Part shown: piece after piece, positions 20,906-30,778 of the stretch | Numbering within the stretch: the first letter of the stretch is position 1 | Layout of the letters: every line of letters starts with the position of its first letter | Assembly (NCBI RefSeq): GCF_021601385.1 | Contig: NZ_BQHO01000021.1 | Span: forward strand, 1-64,000 | Source: Pseudomonas parasichuanensis | GTDB taxonomy: Bacteria > Pseudomonadota > Gammaproteobacteria > Pseudomonadales > Pseudomonadaceae | Length of the DNA: 64,000 nt | Direction of reading: 5' to 3' | Program-made: the position numbers and the translations under genes | Notes under the pieces: generated by a model | Databases searched by the model: none | Seen by the model: only the letters and a program-made list of their open reading frames with translations | What the model was told of the DNA's origin: nothing

Positions 20906-22174
20906 TTAACCGTTGAACACGTCATCCACGCTTTTCAGCGGGTAGTGCTTCGGATACGGCAGGGTCGCCACGCCGGACTCGATGGCGGCCTTGGCCACGG
21001 CATCGGAAACGACGGTGATCAGGCGTGCATCCAGTGGTTTCGGGATGATGTACTCACGACCGAACTCCAGTGCCTGTACGCCGTAGGCGTCGCAGACTTC
21101 CTTCGGCACCGGCAGCTTGGCCAGGTCCTTCAGGGCGACGGCGGCGGCGATCTTCATTTCTTCGTTGATGCGCTTGGCGCGAACGTCCAGGGCACCGCGG
21201 AAGATGAACGGGAAGCCCAGTACGTTGTTGACCTGGTTCGGGTAGTCGGAACGACCGGTGGCCATGATCACGTCGCTACGGGTGGCGTGCGCCAGCTCCG
21301 GGGAGATCTCAGGGTCCGGGTTCGAGCAGGCGAACACGATCGGGTTGGCAGCCATCGACTTCAGGCCTTCGGCGCTCAGCAGGTTCGGGCCGGACAGGCC
21401 AACGAACACGTCGGCACCGTTCAGGGCGTCAGCCAGGGTGCGTTTGTCGGTGGCGTGGGCGAACTGGGCCTTGTACTGGTTCAGGTCGTCGCGGCCGGCG
21501 TGGATCACGCCGCTGCGGTCGATCATGAAGATGTTCTCGACCTTGGCGCCCATGCTGACCAGCAGCTTCATGCAGGAGATGGCGGCAGCGCCAGCGCCCA
21601 GGCAGACGATCTTGGCGTCTTCGAGCTTTTTGCCGGCGATTTCCAGGGCGTTGATCATGCCGGCCGCGGTCACGATGGCGGTACCGTGCTGGTCATCGTG
21701 GAACACCGGGATGTCGCACTGCTCGATCAGGGTGCGCTCGATCTCGAAGCACTCAGGTGCCTTGATGTCTTCGAGGTTGATGCCGCCGAAGGTGATGGAA
21801 ATGCGGCGTACGGTGTCGATGAAGGCCTGTGGGCTTTCCGATTCGACTTCGATGTCGAACACGTCGATACCGGCGAAACGCTTGAACAGAACACCCTTGC
21901 CTTCCATGACCGGCTTCGAGGCCAGCGGGCCCAGGTCACCCAGACCGAGGATCGCGGTACCGTCGGAAATCACCGCAACCAGGTTGCCCTTGCCGGTGTA
22001 TTTGTAGGCCAGCTCTGGATCACGACCAATCTCGCGCACCGGTTCGGCGACGCCTGGGCTGTAGGCCAGGGCGAGGTCACGGGCAGTGGCGGTGGGCTTG
22101 GAGAGCTCGACGCTCAGTTTCCCCGGACGGGGCTGGGCGTGGTATTCGAGAGCGGCGGTTTTCAGGTCTGACAT
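20906..22174 (-). CDS. maeB: Malic enzyme
   Basis: The 422-residue product converts malate to pyruvate and CO2 with reduction of NAD(P). It is the short form: an N-terminal malic domain with YSPGVAEP and the catalytic YKYTGKGNLVAVISDGTAILG region, metal-binding DDQHGTA, then a dinucleotide-binding domain (CLGAGAAAISC). The phosphotransacetylase-like extension of E. coli MaeB is absent. The ATG at 22174 was preferred to one three codons upstream. It stands alone and converges with ponA. Confidence 0.95.
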   Translation of the reverse strand: MSDLKTAALEYHAQPRPGKLSVELSKPTATARDLALAYSPGVAEPVREIGRDPELAYKYTGKGNLVAVISDGTAILGLGDLGPLASKPVMEGKGVLFKRFAGIDVFDIEVESESPQAFIDTVRRISITFGGINLEDIKAPECFEIERTLIEQCDIPVFHDDQHGTAIVTAAGMINALEIAGKKLEDAKIVCLGAGAAAISCMKLLVSMGAKVENIFMIDRSGVIHAGRDDLNQYKAQFAHATDKRTLADALNGADVFVGLSGPNLLSAEGLKSMAANPIVFACSNPDPEISPELAHATRSDVIMATGRSDYPNQVNNVLGFPFIFRGALDVRAKRINEEMKIAAAVALKDLAKLPVPKEVCDAYGVQALEFGREYIIPKPLDARLITVVSDAVAKAAIESGVATLPYPKHYPLKSVDDVFNG

Positions 22175-22353
22175 GATGGGCATTCCGCTATTTACTGTTC
22201 TGACGGACCGCCGAGGATACGCAAAGTGCCGGGGGGCGACAAGACTGCCCGGTCACTAGTGTCAAGGCCTTTGGCCTACGACTTTACGCTATAACCCACG
22301 GGGCTTACGAAAGCCCAGTGTGTACAATCTAATAGCAAACTGTCTACAACTAT

Positions 22354-23175
22354 TTAGCCAGAAGCGGGCTGCAACATACTCGGATCGGTCAATGGCACCA
22401 CCCAGCGTCGTTGCCCGGGCTTGAGCCCTCCCTTGCGGGAACGATCCAGCACCCAGCCACGCACTTCGACCTGGCGTCCCTTGAGGTTAGCGAAGAAGCT
22501 GGCAGGGAAGTTGCGCTGCAGACGAGCGGGAATCCGCACCACCACACTGTTGTCCAACTCCAGCCAGACACCGCCGCTATTGCGCTCGATGCCATTGATT
22601 TTGCCGGTGATCAGCGCAAAACCGGATTGCCGCACATCCCGCGCACGCAGCACCGGCGATTGCCGCCAGAGCCCGAGCCGCGCCTTGCGCGCCACCTGTT
22701 CGGCCTGCTGCTGACACCCGGCAAGCCGCACGTTCGGCGCAAAAGCGATGCGGTAGGCCAAGCCCTCGCTGAGCAGTTGTGCTTCCAGATTGTTGCCAGA
22801 ACGGCTGTAGATATGCGCCAGGGTGCGCCCGTACTTGTCCTTGCTCTCAACCCCAGGCACCAACCCGACCCGGCCATCGCTGGCCTTGATCAATGCCTGC
22901 AGGCGGCGCTTGGCCGCTTCGGCATAGGGTTCGCTGGGGCGCCCTTTCCCTGCAACTTCCGGGGCATTGATACCAATCAGGCGAACACTGCGGCCATCAA
23001 CCAGGCGAACGGTATCGCCATCGACCACGTAACGCACCGCCACCTGCTGCGGCCTGTCGGGCAACGGGCAGAAGGCCAGGGCCGGGAAATGCCAAATCGC
23101 GCCCACAAAAAAGGCGCCCACAAGGGACGCCTTCTTCTGCAACAGTGCGAACCCCGAAGGCTTCGCCGTGCGCAT
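22354..23175 (-). CDS. Secreted staphylococcal-nuclease-like protein
   Basis: The 273-residue product carries a signal peptide or N-terminal anchor (to ALAFC, about residue 40) and an SNase domain with YVVDGDTVRL, VRLIGINAPE and KYGRTLAHIY, which contain the usual catalytic Asp, Arg and Glu positions. A second domain of about 100 residues follows (SGFALITGKINGIE onward) and may be another OB fold. The ATG at 23175 is one base after the rpmE stop, so its translation is probably coupled to rpmE. The substrate is inferred to be nucleic acid. Confidence 0.88.
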   Translation of the reverse strand: MRTAKPSGFALLQKKASLVGAFFVGAIWHFPALAFCPLPDRPQQVAVRYVVDGDTVRLVDGRSVRLIGINAPEVAGKGRPSEPYAEAAKRRLQALIKASDGRVGLVPGVESKDKYGRTLAHIYSRSGNNLEAQLLSEGLAYRIAFAPNVRLAGCQQQAEQVARKARLGLWRQSPVLRARDVRQSGFALITGKINGIERNSGGVWLELDNSVVVRIPARLQRNFPASFFANLKGRQVEVRGWVLDRSRKGGLKPGQRRWVVPLTDPSMLQPASG

Positions 23176-23176
23176 C

Positions 23177-23392
23177 TTACTTCTTGGCACCGAACATGCC
23201 GAAGCGATCGGCGAACTTCTGTACGCGACCACCGGTGTCCAGGACTTTCTGCTTACCGGTGTAGAACGGGTGGCACTGCGAGCACACGTCGATCGCCAGC
23301 GGCTTGGCCAGGGTCGAACGGGTCTCGAATTTGTTGCCGCAGCTGCAGGTGACTGCAACTACTTCGTAGTTCGGATGAATATCTGCTTTCAT
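23177..23392 (-). CDS. rpmE: 50S ribosomal protein L31, zinc form
   Basis: The 71-residue product begins [10 protein letters not shown]. The CSCG and [10 protein letters not shown] cysteines bind zinc, so this is the C+ form that is replaced by a C- paralogue in zinc-limited cells of many bacteria. The ATG at 23392 has GAGGAAG upstream; an earlier in-frame start is not conserved. No Zur box was recognised. It is divergent from priA. Confidence 0.97.
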   Translation of the reverse strand: MKADIHPNYEVVAVTCSCGNKFETRSTLAKPLAIDVCSQCHPFYTGKQKVLDTGGRVQKFADRFGMFGAKK

Positions 23393-23561
23393 GGTCACTT
23401 CCTCGAGCTGCGTGCCGCCACCCAACACCTATTGTTGAATACCGCACGTAATTAGGCGGCGAATAATACCAGAGCGCGACGCCAGCGCAAGTTGTCGCTT
23501 GCACCGACCGTCGTCTGCTAGGCTCGCCTGATTTGTGAAACGCCCTCCAGAGACCTTCCGC

Positions 23562-25781
23562 GTGTCCGACGTCATCCTGCGCCTTGCCCTGCCCTCGCCC
23601 CTGCGTCGCCTGTTCGACTACCGGGCCACCGCGAGCATGGCGCGCCAGACGCTGACCCCCGGCATGCGCTTTCGCGTGCCGTTCGGCCGCAGGGAAATGA
23701 TCGGCGTGCTGGTGGAGGTGGCCGACAAAAGCGAAGTGCCAGCGGACAAGCTCAAACCCGCCAGCGCCCTGCTCGACCCGGTCTCGCCCCTGCCGCCAGC
23801 GCTGTTCAAGCTGTGCCTGTGGACGGCGCAGTACTACCAGCACAGCCTGGGCGACACCCTGAACTGGGCGCTGCCCACCCTGTTGCGCCAGGGCGAGCTG
23901 GCCGAAGCGCGCCAGGAGCGCTTCTGGCATGTCGCCGCCGGGGCACGCCTGGAAGACCCGCGCATTGCCCGCGCGCCGCGCCAGCGCGAGGCCCTGAAGA
24001 CGCTTTCGCAGCACCCGCACGGTGTGGCCCACAGCCTGCTGAGCAAGCTCGGCCTGAACAAGGACAGCCTCGACCTGCTGCTGGCCAAGGACCTGGTCGA
24101 GGTGGAGACCCGCCGCCATCTGCCACCCGCCCGTCACGAGCACTGGCTGGCCCAGCCGGAGCTGCCGCTCAACGAAGAACAGCGCGCCGCCTTCGAGGCC
24201 GTGCGCTCAGGTTTCGGCGCCTTCCACGCCTTCCTGCTGGCGGGCGTCACCGGCAGCGGCAAGACCGAGGTGTACCTGCAGCTGATCCGCGAAACCCTGG
24301 AGGCAGGCAAACAGGCGCTGATCCTGATCCCCGAGATCAACCTCGGCCCGCAGACCTTGCAGCGCTTCGAGCAACGCTTCAACGCACGCATCGCCCTGCT
24401 GCACTCGGCAGTGGGCGACCGCGAACGCCTGGACGCCTGGCTGGCAGCCCGTGATGGCGAGGCGGACATCATCATCGGCACCCGCTCGGCACTGTTCACG
24501 CCGATGAAGAACCCGGGGTTGATCATCATCGACGAGGAGCACGACGGCTCCTATAAACAGCAGGAAGGCCTGCGCTACCACGCCCGCGACCTGGCGGTGG
24601 TGCGGGCGCACCAGGAGAACATCCCGATCCTGCTGGGTTCGGCCACCCCGTCGCTGGAGAGCCTGCACAACGCCCACAGCGGTCGCTATGGCCTGCTGCG
24701 CATGAACCAGCGCGCCGGCGGCGCCCGCGCGCCACGTTTCCTGCGCCTGGACGTGCGCAGCCTGCCACTGGACAGCGGCATCAGCGGCCCGCTGCAGCAA
24801 GCCATACGCCAGACCCTGGAAGCCGGCCAACAGGTGCTGGTGTTCCTCAACCGCCGCGGCTTCGCCCCAACCCTGCTGTGCCACGACTGCGGCTGGCTTT
24901 CGGAGTGCCCGCGGTGCGACGCACGCATGACCGTGCACCAGCGCTCGGCCGTGCTGCGCTGCCACCACTGCGGTTACGACGAACGCCTGCCGTTGCAGTG
25001 CCCGCAATGCGCCCACGTCGACCTGCGCCCGGTCGGCGCCGGCACCGAACGCGCCGAAGAACGCCTGAAAGTGCTGTTCCCCGATTACCCGATCCTGCGC
25101 GTGGACCGCGACAGCACCTCGCGCAAGGACGCCATGCACAACCTGTTCACCACCATCCAGCGCGGCCAGCCGAGCATCCTGGTCGGCACCCAGATGCTGG
25201 CCAAGGGGCACCACTTCCCGCGGGTGACCCTGGTGGCGATCCTCGATGCTGACGGCGGGCTGTTCTCCGGCGACTTCCGCGCCAGCGAGCGCATGGCCCA
25301 GCTGATCGTGCAGGTGGCGGGCCGCGCCGGGCGCGCCGAAGAACCGGGCAAGGTCATCGTGCAGACCCACCTGGCCGACCACCCGCTGCTGGTGCAACTG
25401 ACCGAACAGGGCTACTTCGCCTTCGCCGAGCAGGCATTGAGCGAGCGCCGCGCCGCCGGCCTGCCGCCGTTCGCCCACCTGGCCCTGCTGCGCGCCGATG
25501 CGCACAAGCCCGGCCAGGCCGAAGGTTTCCTCGATGAAGCCTGCGCCGCCGCCGAGCGCGTGCTGGCCGAACAGGGCCTGCATGGCATCGAGCTGCTGGG
25601 CCCGGTGCCCGCGCCCATGGAGCGACGGGCGGGGCGATTCCGCGCGCAACTGTTGCTCCAGGCCAATGCCCGGGCTCAGTTGCATCGACTGATCAGTGCC
25701 TGGTTGCTAGTGTTGGAGCAGATGCCGTCCGGGCGGCAGGTGCGCTGGTCGCTGGATGTCGACCCGGTCGACCTTTACTGA
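23562..25781 (+). CDS. priA: Primosomal helicase PriA
   Basis: PriA reloads the replisome at stalled forks. The 739-residue product has the N-terminal DNA-binding domain (VILRLALPSPLRRLFDY), Walker A GVTGSGKTEVYLQ, the helicase box DEEHD, and an eight-cysteine zinc domain (CHDCGWLSECPRCD, CHHCGY, CPQCAH) followed by helicase motifs to VAGRAGR. The GTG at 23562 gives the usual family length. A GTG nine codons upstream is in frame but adds unconserved residues. Confidence 0.95.
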   Translation: MSDVILRLALPSPLRRLFDYRATASMARQTLTPGMRFRVPFGRREMIGVLVEVADKSEVPADKLKPASALLDPVSPLPPALFKLCLWTAQYYQHSLGDTLNWALPTLLRQGELAEARQERFWHVAAGARLEDPRIARAPRQREALKTLSQHPHGVAHSLLSKLGLNKDSLDLLLAKDLVEVETRRHLPPARHEHWLAQPELPLNEEQRAAFEAVRSGFGAFHAFLLAGVTGSGKTEVYLQLIRETLEAGKQALILIPEINLGPQTLQRFEQRFNARIALLHSAVGDRERLDAWLAARDGEADIIIGTRSALFTPMKNPGLIIIDEEHDGSYKQQEGLRYHARDLAVVRAHQENIPILLGSATPSLESLHNAHSGRYGLLRMNQRAGGARAPRFLRLDVRSLPLDSGISGPLQQAIRQTLEAGQQVLVFLNRRGFAPTLLCHDCGWLSECPRCDARMTVHQRSAVLRCHHCGYDERLPLQCPQCAHVDLRPVGAGTERAEERLKVLFPDYPILRVDRDSTSRKDAMHNLFTTIQRGQPSILVGTQMLAKGHHFPRVTLVAILDADGGLFSGDFRASERMAQLIVQVAGRAGRAEEPGKVIVQTHLADHPLLVQLTEQGYFAFAEQALSERRAAGLPPFAHLALLRADAHKPGQAEGFLDEACAAAERVLAEQGLHGIELLGPVPAPMERRAGRFRAQLLLQANARAQLHRLISAWLLVLEQMPSGRQVRWSLDVDPVDLY

Positions 25782-25787
25782 GCGACA

Positions 25788-25869
25788 AGTTGCAAGCTTC
25801 AAGCAGCAAGAAAGAGCGGTATTGCGCAGGTTTTTTTTGCTTGCTGCTTGCAGCTTGGCGCTTGCAGCT
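25788..25869. repeat. Palindromic AGCTTCAAGC-type intergenic repeat, copy 3
   Basis: The left arm caagcttcaagcagcaag (about 25793-25810) and the right arm cttgctgcttgcagcttg are inverted copies with one mismatch. A run of eight T lies at 25831-25838. It fills the priA-argS gap and may also help end priA transcription. Confidence 0.75.
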
Positions 25870-25973
25870 GCCGTCGAAAGGTTGGCAACCCGCCCCTGGC
25901 AACGGATAATGCCCAGTTTTTCCACCTGCGCATCGAAGCGCCCCACCGCGCTTGCGGTCGAAAAGAGATCCCC

Positions 25974-27710
25974 ATGAAAGACACCATTCGCCAGCTGATC
26001 CAGCAAGCCCTCACCCAACTCGTCACCGACGGTGTGCTGCCTGAAGGGCTGACGCCGGCGATCCAGGTGGAAAACGCCCGGGACAAGACCCACGGCGACT
26101 TCGCCAGCAACATCGCCATGATGCTGGCCAAACCGGCCGGCATGAAGCCGCGTGACCTGGCTGAGAAAATCATTGCCGCCCTGCCGGCCAGCGCCGACAT
26201 CAGCAAGGCCGAGATCGCAGGCCCCGGCTTTCTGAACTTCTTCCAGAACACCGACGCCCTGGCCAATCGCCTCGACGCCGCCCTGGCCGACGACCACCTG
26301 GGGGTGCGCAAGGCCGGCCCGCTGGAGAAAGTCGTGATCGACATGTCGGCGCCGAACCTGGCCAAGGAGATGCACGTTGGCCATCTGCGCTCGACCATCA
26401 TCGGCGACAGCGTCGCCCGCGTGCTGGAGTTCCTCGGCGACAACGTCATCCGCCAGAACCACGTCGGCGACTGGGGCACCCAGTTCGGCATGCTGATGGC
26501 CTACCTGCAGGAAAACCCGATCACCAGCGACGAGCTGTCGGACCTGGAGAACTTCTACCGCGCGGCGAAGAAGCGCTTCGACGAGTCCGAAGAATTCGCC
26601 ACCCGCGCCCGCGGCCTGGTGGTCAAGCTGCAGGCCGGCGACCCCGAGTGCCTGGCACTGTGGACGCGCTTCAAGGACATCTCGCTGTCCCACTGCCAGA
26701 AGACCTACGAGCTGCTCAACGTCAAACTGACCATGGCCGACGTGATGGGCGAGAGCGCCTACAACGACGACCTGGCCCAGGTGGTCGCCGATCTCAAGGC
26801 CAAGGGCCTGCTGGTGGAGAACCAGGGCGCCCAGTGCGTGTTCCTCGACGAATTCAAGAACGCCGAGGGCGACCCGCTGCCGGTGATCGTGCAGAAGGCC
26901 GACGGCGGCTACCTGTACGCCACCACCGACCTGGCCGCCGTGCGCTACCGCAGCAACAAACTTCAAGCTGACCGCGCCCTGTACTTCGTCGACCAGCGCC
27001 AGGCCCTGCACTTCAACCAGGTGTTCGAAGTGGCCCGCCGCGCAGGCTTCGTCGGCCACCCGATGCAGATGGAACACATGGGCTTCGGCACCATGAACGG
27101 CGCCGACGGCCGCCCGTTCAAGACCCGCGATGGCGGCACCGTCAAGCTGATCGACCTGCTCAACGAGGCCAAGGAGCGCGCCTATGCGCTGGTCAAGGAG
27201 AAGAACCCGAGCCTGGCCGAGGACGAGCTGCGCAAGATCGGTGAAGTGGTAGGCATCGGCGCGGTCAAGTACGCCGACCTGTCCAAGCACCGCACCAGCG
27301 ACTACAGCTTCAACTTCGAGCTGATGCTCAACTTCGAAGGCAACACCGCGCCCTACCTGCTGTACGCCTACACCCGTGTGGCCGGCGTGTTCCGCAAGCT
27401 CGGCAAGGGCTTCGACGAGGTGGACGGCAAGATCGTGCTGCAAGCCGCCCATGAGCAGGACCTGGCCGCGCGCCTGGCGCAGTTCGGCGAAATTCTCAAC
27501 AACGTCGCCGACAAAGGCACCCCGCACGTACTGTGCAGCTACCTGTACGACCTCGCCGGCCTGTTCTCCAGCTTCTACGAGAACTGCCCGATCCTCACCG
27601 CCGAGACCCCGGAGCAGCAACAGAGCCGCCTGCGCCTGGCAGCCCTGACCGGCCGCACCCTCAAGCAGGGCCTGGAGCTGCTCGGCCTGGAAACCCTGGA
27701 GCGTATGTAA
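25974..27710 (+). CDS. argS: Arginyl-tRNA synthetase
   Basis: The 578-residue class I synthetase has the HIGH-type motif HVGHLRS, the N-terminal additional domain, and the C-terminal DALR anticodon-binding domain ([13 protein letters not shown] to LEALERM-like end). Length fits the family. The ATG at 25974 has AAAGAGA upstream and matches the conserved MKDTIRQLI start. The FtsN-like gene follows one base after its stop. Confidence 0.97.
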   Translation: MKDTIRQLIQQALTQLVTDGVLPEGLTPAIQVENARDKTHGDFASNIAMMLAKPAGMKPRDLAEKIIAALPASADISKAEIAGPGFLNFFQNTDALANRLDAALADDHLGVRKAGPLEKVVIDMSAPNLAKEMHVGHLRSTIIGDSVARVLEFLGDNVIRQNHVGDWGTQFGMLMAYLQENPITSDELSDLENFYRAAKKRFDESEEFATRARGLVVKLQAGDPECLALWTRFKDISLSHCQKTYELLNVKLTMADVMGESAYNDDLAQVVADLKAKGLLVENQGAQCVFLDEFKNAEGDPLPVIVQKADGGYLYATTDLAAVRYRSNKLQADRALYFVDQRQALHFNQVFEVARRAGFVGHPMQMEHMGFGTMNGADGRPFKTRDGGTVKLIDLLNEAKERAYALVKEKNPSLAEDELRKIGEVVGIGAVKYADLSKHRTSDYSFNFELMLNFEGNTAPYLLYAYTRVAGVFRKLGKGFDEVDGKIVLQAAHEQDLAARLAQFGEILNNVADKGTPHVLCSYLYDLAGLFSSFYENCPILTAETPEQQQSRLRLAALTGRTLKQGLELLGLETLERM

Positions 27711-27711
27711 C

Positions 27712-28407
27712 TTGGCTGCTGCAAAGAAAAAGCCCGCGCCCAAGCGCGGCGCCAGCCGCCACCAGCCCGCCGCCAAACAGCCGATCCCAGGCTGGGTATG
27801 GCTGGCGGTCGGCCTGACTGTCGGCGCGTTCATCGTCTTCCTGATGAAGCTGGAGCCGGGGGGCGGTGACATCAAGCGCACCAAGCCCGAACAGCAGAAG
27901 CCGGAGAAAGTCGCCGAGGCGAGCAAGACCACCACGCCTACGCCGCAGCAACCGGTGAAGCCGAAGTACGACTTCTACACCCTGCTGCCGGAATCGGAAG
28001 TGATCGTGCCGCCGGAAGCGGTGCCCGAGAAGACCCCGCCGGTGCCGGCCGTGCCCACCACCCCGGTCACCCCAGCGGAAGCGGCGAAAATCGACACCGC
28101 CCGCGCCCAGGCCGCGCTGCTGGGGCAAACGCCACCTCCGGCACCACCGGTGATCAAGCCGGCACCGACCACCCAGTTCTTCCTGCAGGCCGGCTCGTTC
28201 CGCAAGCAGGCAGATGCCGACAAGGTCCGCGCACAGATCATCCTGCTCGGCCAGGCGGTCAAGGTGGAGTCGGGGACGGTGAAAGAAGAAACCTGGTACC
28301 GCGTGATGGTCGGGCCGTTCAGCAACCGCGAGCAGCTCACCGTGGCGCAGAAGCAACTGGCCGGGGCAGGCTTCAGCAACCTGCTGTTGCAGCAACGACG
28401 CCAGTAA
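27712..28407 (+). CDS. ftsN: FtsN-like SPOR-domain membrane protein
   Basis: The 231-residue product has a Lys/Arg-rich cytoplasmic start, one membrane helix (about residues 25-45), a Pro-rich periplasmic linker and a C-terminal SPOR domain (TTQFFLQAGSFRKQADADKV to the end). Position directly after argS matches the FtsN gene of other pseudomonads. FtsN binds septal peptidoglycan and activates septum synthesis. The start is TTG at 27712, one base after the argS stop, so coupling is likely. The FtsN name rests on architecture and position; SPOR sequence alone is not decisive. Confidence 0.82.
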   Translation: MAAAKKKPAPKRGASRHQPAAKQPIPGWVWLAVGLTVGAFIVFLMKLEPGGGDIKRTKPEQQKPEKVAEASKTTTPTPQQPVKPKYDFYTLLPESEVIVPPEAVPEKTPPVPAVPTTPVTPAEAAKIDTARAQAALLGQTPPPAPPVIKPAPTTQFFLQAGSFRKQADADKVRAQIILLGQAVKVESGTVKEETWYRVMVGPFSNREQLTVAQKQLAGAGFSNLLLQQRRQ

Positions 28408-28410
28408 CGA

Positions 28411-28447
28411 AAAAGGCCTTGCCGCTCGCCGCGACAAGGCCTTTTTT
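28411..28447. terminator. Bidirectional terminator
   Basis: An 11-bp perfect stem (aaaaggccttg at 28411-28421, caaggcctttt at 28435-28445) has T runs on both strands. It serves the FtsN-like gene and the convergent TM2 gene, whose stop codon lies at its edge. Confidence 0.9.
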
Positions 28448-28872
28448 CATACCCGGCGACGCTCGGCGTTGACCTGGGAGATCTGGCTGTTCAGGGTCCA
28501 GAAATCGTACAGCACGCCCAGCAGGAACAGCCCGCCGGTGAACAGGTAGATCAGCGCACTGATCCATTTGCCCTGATACAGGCGGTGCACACCGAACACG
28601 CCCAGGAAGGTCAGGAAGATCCACGCCAGGTTGTAGTCCACACCGCCGGACTCGAAGCGCAGATCGGCCTCTCGGTCCATCGACGGGATCAGGAACAGGT
28701 CGATCAGCCAGCCAATCCCCAGCAGCCCCAGGGTGAAGAACCAGATCGTCCCGGTGATCGGCTTACCGTAGTAGAAACGGTGCGCGCCGGTGAAGCCGAA
28801 AATCCACAACAGGTAGCCGAGGACCTTGCTGTGGGTGTCGTGCGCGGGCGCACCCTGTTGATAACCATTCAT
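28447..28872 (-). CDS. TM2-domain membrane protein
   Basis: The 141-residue product has three to four predicted membrane helices with TM2-domain features: the GFTGAHRFYYGKPITG motif followed by a hydrophobic hairpin, then a second similar GVFGVHRLYQGKW motif near residue 97. The function of TM2 proteins is not defined. The ATG at 28872 has GAGGG upstream. It is a single gene converging on the FtsN-like gene. Confidence 0.85.
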   Translation of the reverse strand: MNGYQQGAPAHDTHSKVLGYLLWIFGFTGAHRFYYGKPITGTIWFFTLGLLGIGWLIDLFLIPSMDREADLRFESGGVDYNLAWIFLTFLGVFGVHRLYQGKWISALIYLFTGGLFLLGVLYDFWTLNSQISQVNAERRRV

Positions 28873-29030
28873 TCGAAGCCCTCGTGGGTTAGCCGAAAAT
28901 TTTCTAACGGAAAATGTGACTTTTCCGTGTTGACCCGACATATGGTACGTGGCCAATCGACCAACGGATCAGAATTTGATCAAAAAGCTGTTATAAAGTT
29001 GCGCGCCAACACCTTATAAGAGCATCAACT

Positions 29031-29669
29031 ATGCCGCCTTTCATCAAGACATGGCTGACCCTCTGCCTTTTATTACCCCTGGCCGCCCACGCCACCAATC
29101 GTGAGCAACGTCTTCCAAGCGGTTTCACCGGCTACACGAGCAATGCCGACAGCTCGGTGAAACGCGCGCCTGTGCAGTACCGCAAGGCCACCCTCAGCGC
29201 CCGCCCGAACAATGCCAACCAGCGCCAGGCGCTGCAGGCCGTGGCCATGTCGCCCAAGCAGAGCAGCGAAGTGCTCAGCCGCGCCGTGAACGTGCTCGGC
29301 ACGCCGTACCGCTGGGGCGGCAGCAGCCCGAAGAAGGGCTTCGACTGCAGCGGCCTGGTCAAGTACGCCTTCAACGACGTGGCTGACGTCGACCTGCCGC
29401 GCACCTCCAACGCCATGGCCCAGGGCCAGGGCGTGAAGGTGGCCAAGAGCGACCTCAAGCCGGGCGACCTGATTTTCTTCAACATCAAGAGCCGCCGGGT
29501 CAACCATGTGGCCATCTACCTGGGTAACGACCGCTTCATCCACGCGCCGCGCACCGGCAAGCGGGTGAGCATCGACAGCCTGGAGAAGCCTTACTGGCAG
29601 AAGCACTACGTCGTGGCCAAGCGCGTCCTGCCCAAGGACCAGCAGGCGTTGGCCCTGGCCAAGCGCTAA
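29031..29669 (+). CDS. NlpC/P60 family peptidoglycan hydrolase
   Basis: The 212-residue product has a signal peptide (to AAHA, residue 21) and a C-terminal NlpC/P60 domain: LGTPYRWGGSS, the catalytic Cys in FDCSGLVKYAF, the catalytic His in VNHVAIYLGN, and the third polar residue in FIHAPR. Such enzymes cut gamma-D-Glu-meso-DAP bonds in stem peptides in the periplasm. No lipobox is seen. It is a single gene with its own terminator. Confidence 0.92.
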   Translation: MPPFIKTWLTLCLLLPLAAHATNREQRLPSGFTGYTSNADSSVKRAPVQYRKATLSARPNNANQRQALQAVAMSPKQSSEVLSRAVNVLGTPYRWGGSSPKKGFDCSGLVKYAFNDVADVDLPRTSNAMAQGQGVKVAKSDLKPGDLIFFNIKSRRVNHVAIYLGNDRFIHAPRTGKRVSIDSLEKPYWQKHYVVAKRVLPKDQQALALAKR

Positions 29670-29675
29670 ACCGTC

Positions 29676-29700
29676 AATCGCGGGGCTTGCCCCGCGATTT
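29676..29700 (+). terminator. Terminator after the NlpC/P60 gene
   Basis: A perfect 11-bp stem (aatcgcggggc / gccccgcgatt) with a 2-nt loop core lies 7 bp after the stop, followed by a short T run. It could also act on pilT from the other strand. Confidence 0.7.
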
Positions 29701-29720
29701 CGCTCGAACAGGCAACAACG

Positions 29721-30713
29721 CTAGTCAACCAGCCCCATCTGCTTGAGCGCCTGCATCGCCCCCTCCATCGTTCGCATCCCCTGCGCCGCCCCCGCCTGCA
29801 TCACCGACTGCAGCTGCGCCATGCGCCCCTCGCGAATCAAGTTGCGCACCGCTGGCGTCGCCACCAGCACCTCCCTTGCCGCCACCCTGCCACCGCCTAC
29901 CCGCCTGACCAGCACCTGAGCCACCACCAGGCGCAGCGACTCGGCCAGCATCATCCGCACCAGCGGCTTCTCCTCGGCCGCGAACACCTCCACCAGCCGG
30001 TCGATACTGTTCAGCGCCGAACGGGTGTGCACCGTCGCCAGCACCAGATGCCCGGTTTCAGCTGCGCGCAACGCCAGGCGGATACTCTCCAGATCGCGTA
30101 ATTCGCCAACCATGATCACATCCGGGTCCTGGCGCAAGGCGCTGCGCAACCCTTGGGCGAAGTCACGGCTGTGCACGCCGATCTCCCGCTGATTGACCAG
30201 GCAGCCCTGGCCGCTGTGGATAAATTCGATGGGGTCTTCAAGGGTGATGACCTGCAGCGCGCGTTCGCGATTGAGCTGATCGAGCAGCGCCGCCAAGGTG
30301 CTGGACTTGCCGCTGCCCGTCGGCCCACCCACCAGCACCAGGCCATCCTGGCATTGCGCAACGGCTTGATACACATCGTTCAGGTCAAGTTCGTCGAGGC
30401 TTGGGGCCCGCGCCGGGATCAGCCGCACGCTTGCGCCCAGCCCATTGCGCTGGCGAAACAGGTTCAAGCGCAGGCGCCCCACGCCGGGCACGCTCAGCGC
30501 CAGGTCCAGTTCATCACCGCTCACCCATTGCCGCCGCTGCCCGTCATCGAGCAGGCCGGCCATTCCCTGTTCCAGCGCCGCGCAGCTCAACACCGGCAGC
30601 GCCATGCGCTGCAACTCGCCATCCAGGCGCAACAACGGTGGCTCGCCCGTGGCCAGGTGCAGGTCACTGGCGCCCGCAGCCACAGCCCGGTCCAGCAGGT
30701 CGGTCACATCCAT
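29721..30713 (-). CDS. pilT: PilT retraction ATPase
   Basis: The 330-residue hexameric ATPase powers pilus retraction. It has the PilT start (ASDLHLATGEPP), Walker A GGPTGSGKSS near residue 130, the Asp box ITLEDPIEFIH, Walker B RQDPDVIMVGELRD and the His box TGHLVLATVHT. The pilT C-terminal AIRNLIRE-type motif appears as AVRNLIREG. No pilU follows. The ATG at 30713 is preferred over one four codons earlier. It is divergent from yggS with 65 bp between them. Confidence 0.94.
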   Translation of the reverse strand: MDVTDLLDRAVAAGASDLHLATGEPPLLRLDGELQRMALPVLSCAALEQGMAGLLDDGQRRQWVSGDELDLALSVPGVGRLRLNLFRQRNGLGASVRLIPARAPSLDELDLNDVYQAVAQCQDGLVLVGGPTGSGKSSTLAALLDQLNRERALQVITLEDPIEFIHSGQGCLVNQREIGVHSRDFAQGLRSALRQDPDVIMVGELRDLESIRLALRAAETGHLVLATVHTRSALNSIDRLVEVFAAEEKPLVRMMLAESLRLVVAQVLVRRVGGGRVAAREVLVATPAVRNLIREGRMAQLQSVMQAGAAQGMRTMEGAMQALKQMGLVD

Positions 30714-30778
30714 GAGACTCCCCAATGGCCATCAAGCAGGTAGAATGCCGCAGACCTCACAACCGCCGGCGACGATCC

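Noticed and set aside
22301-22316. Hairpin gggctt/aagccc between the nuclease gene and maeB as a terminator
   Set aside because: The stem is only 6 bp and no T run follows on either strand.
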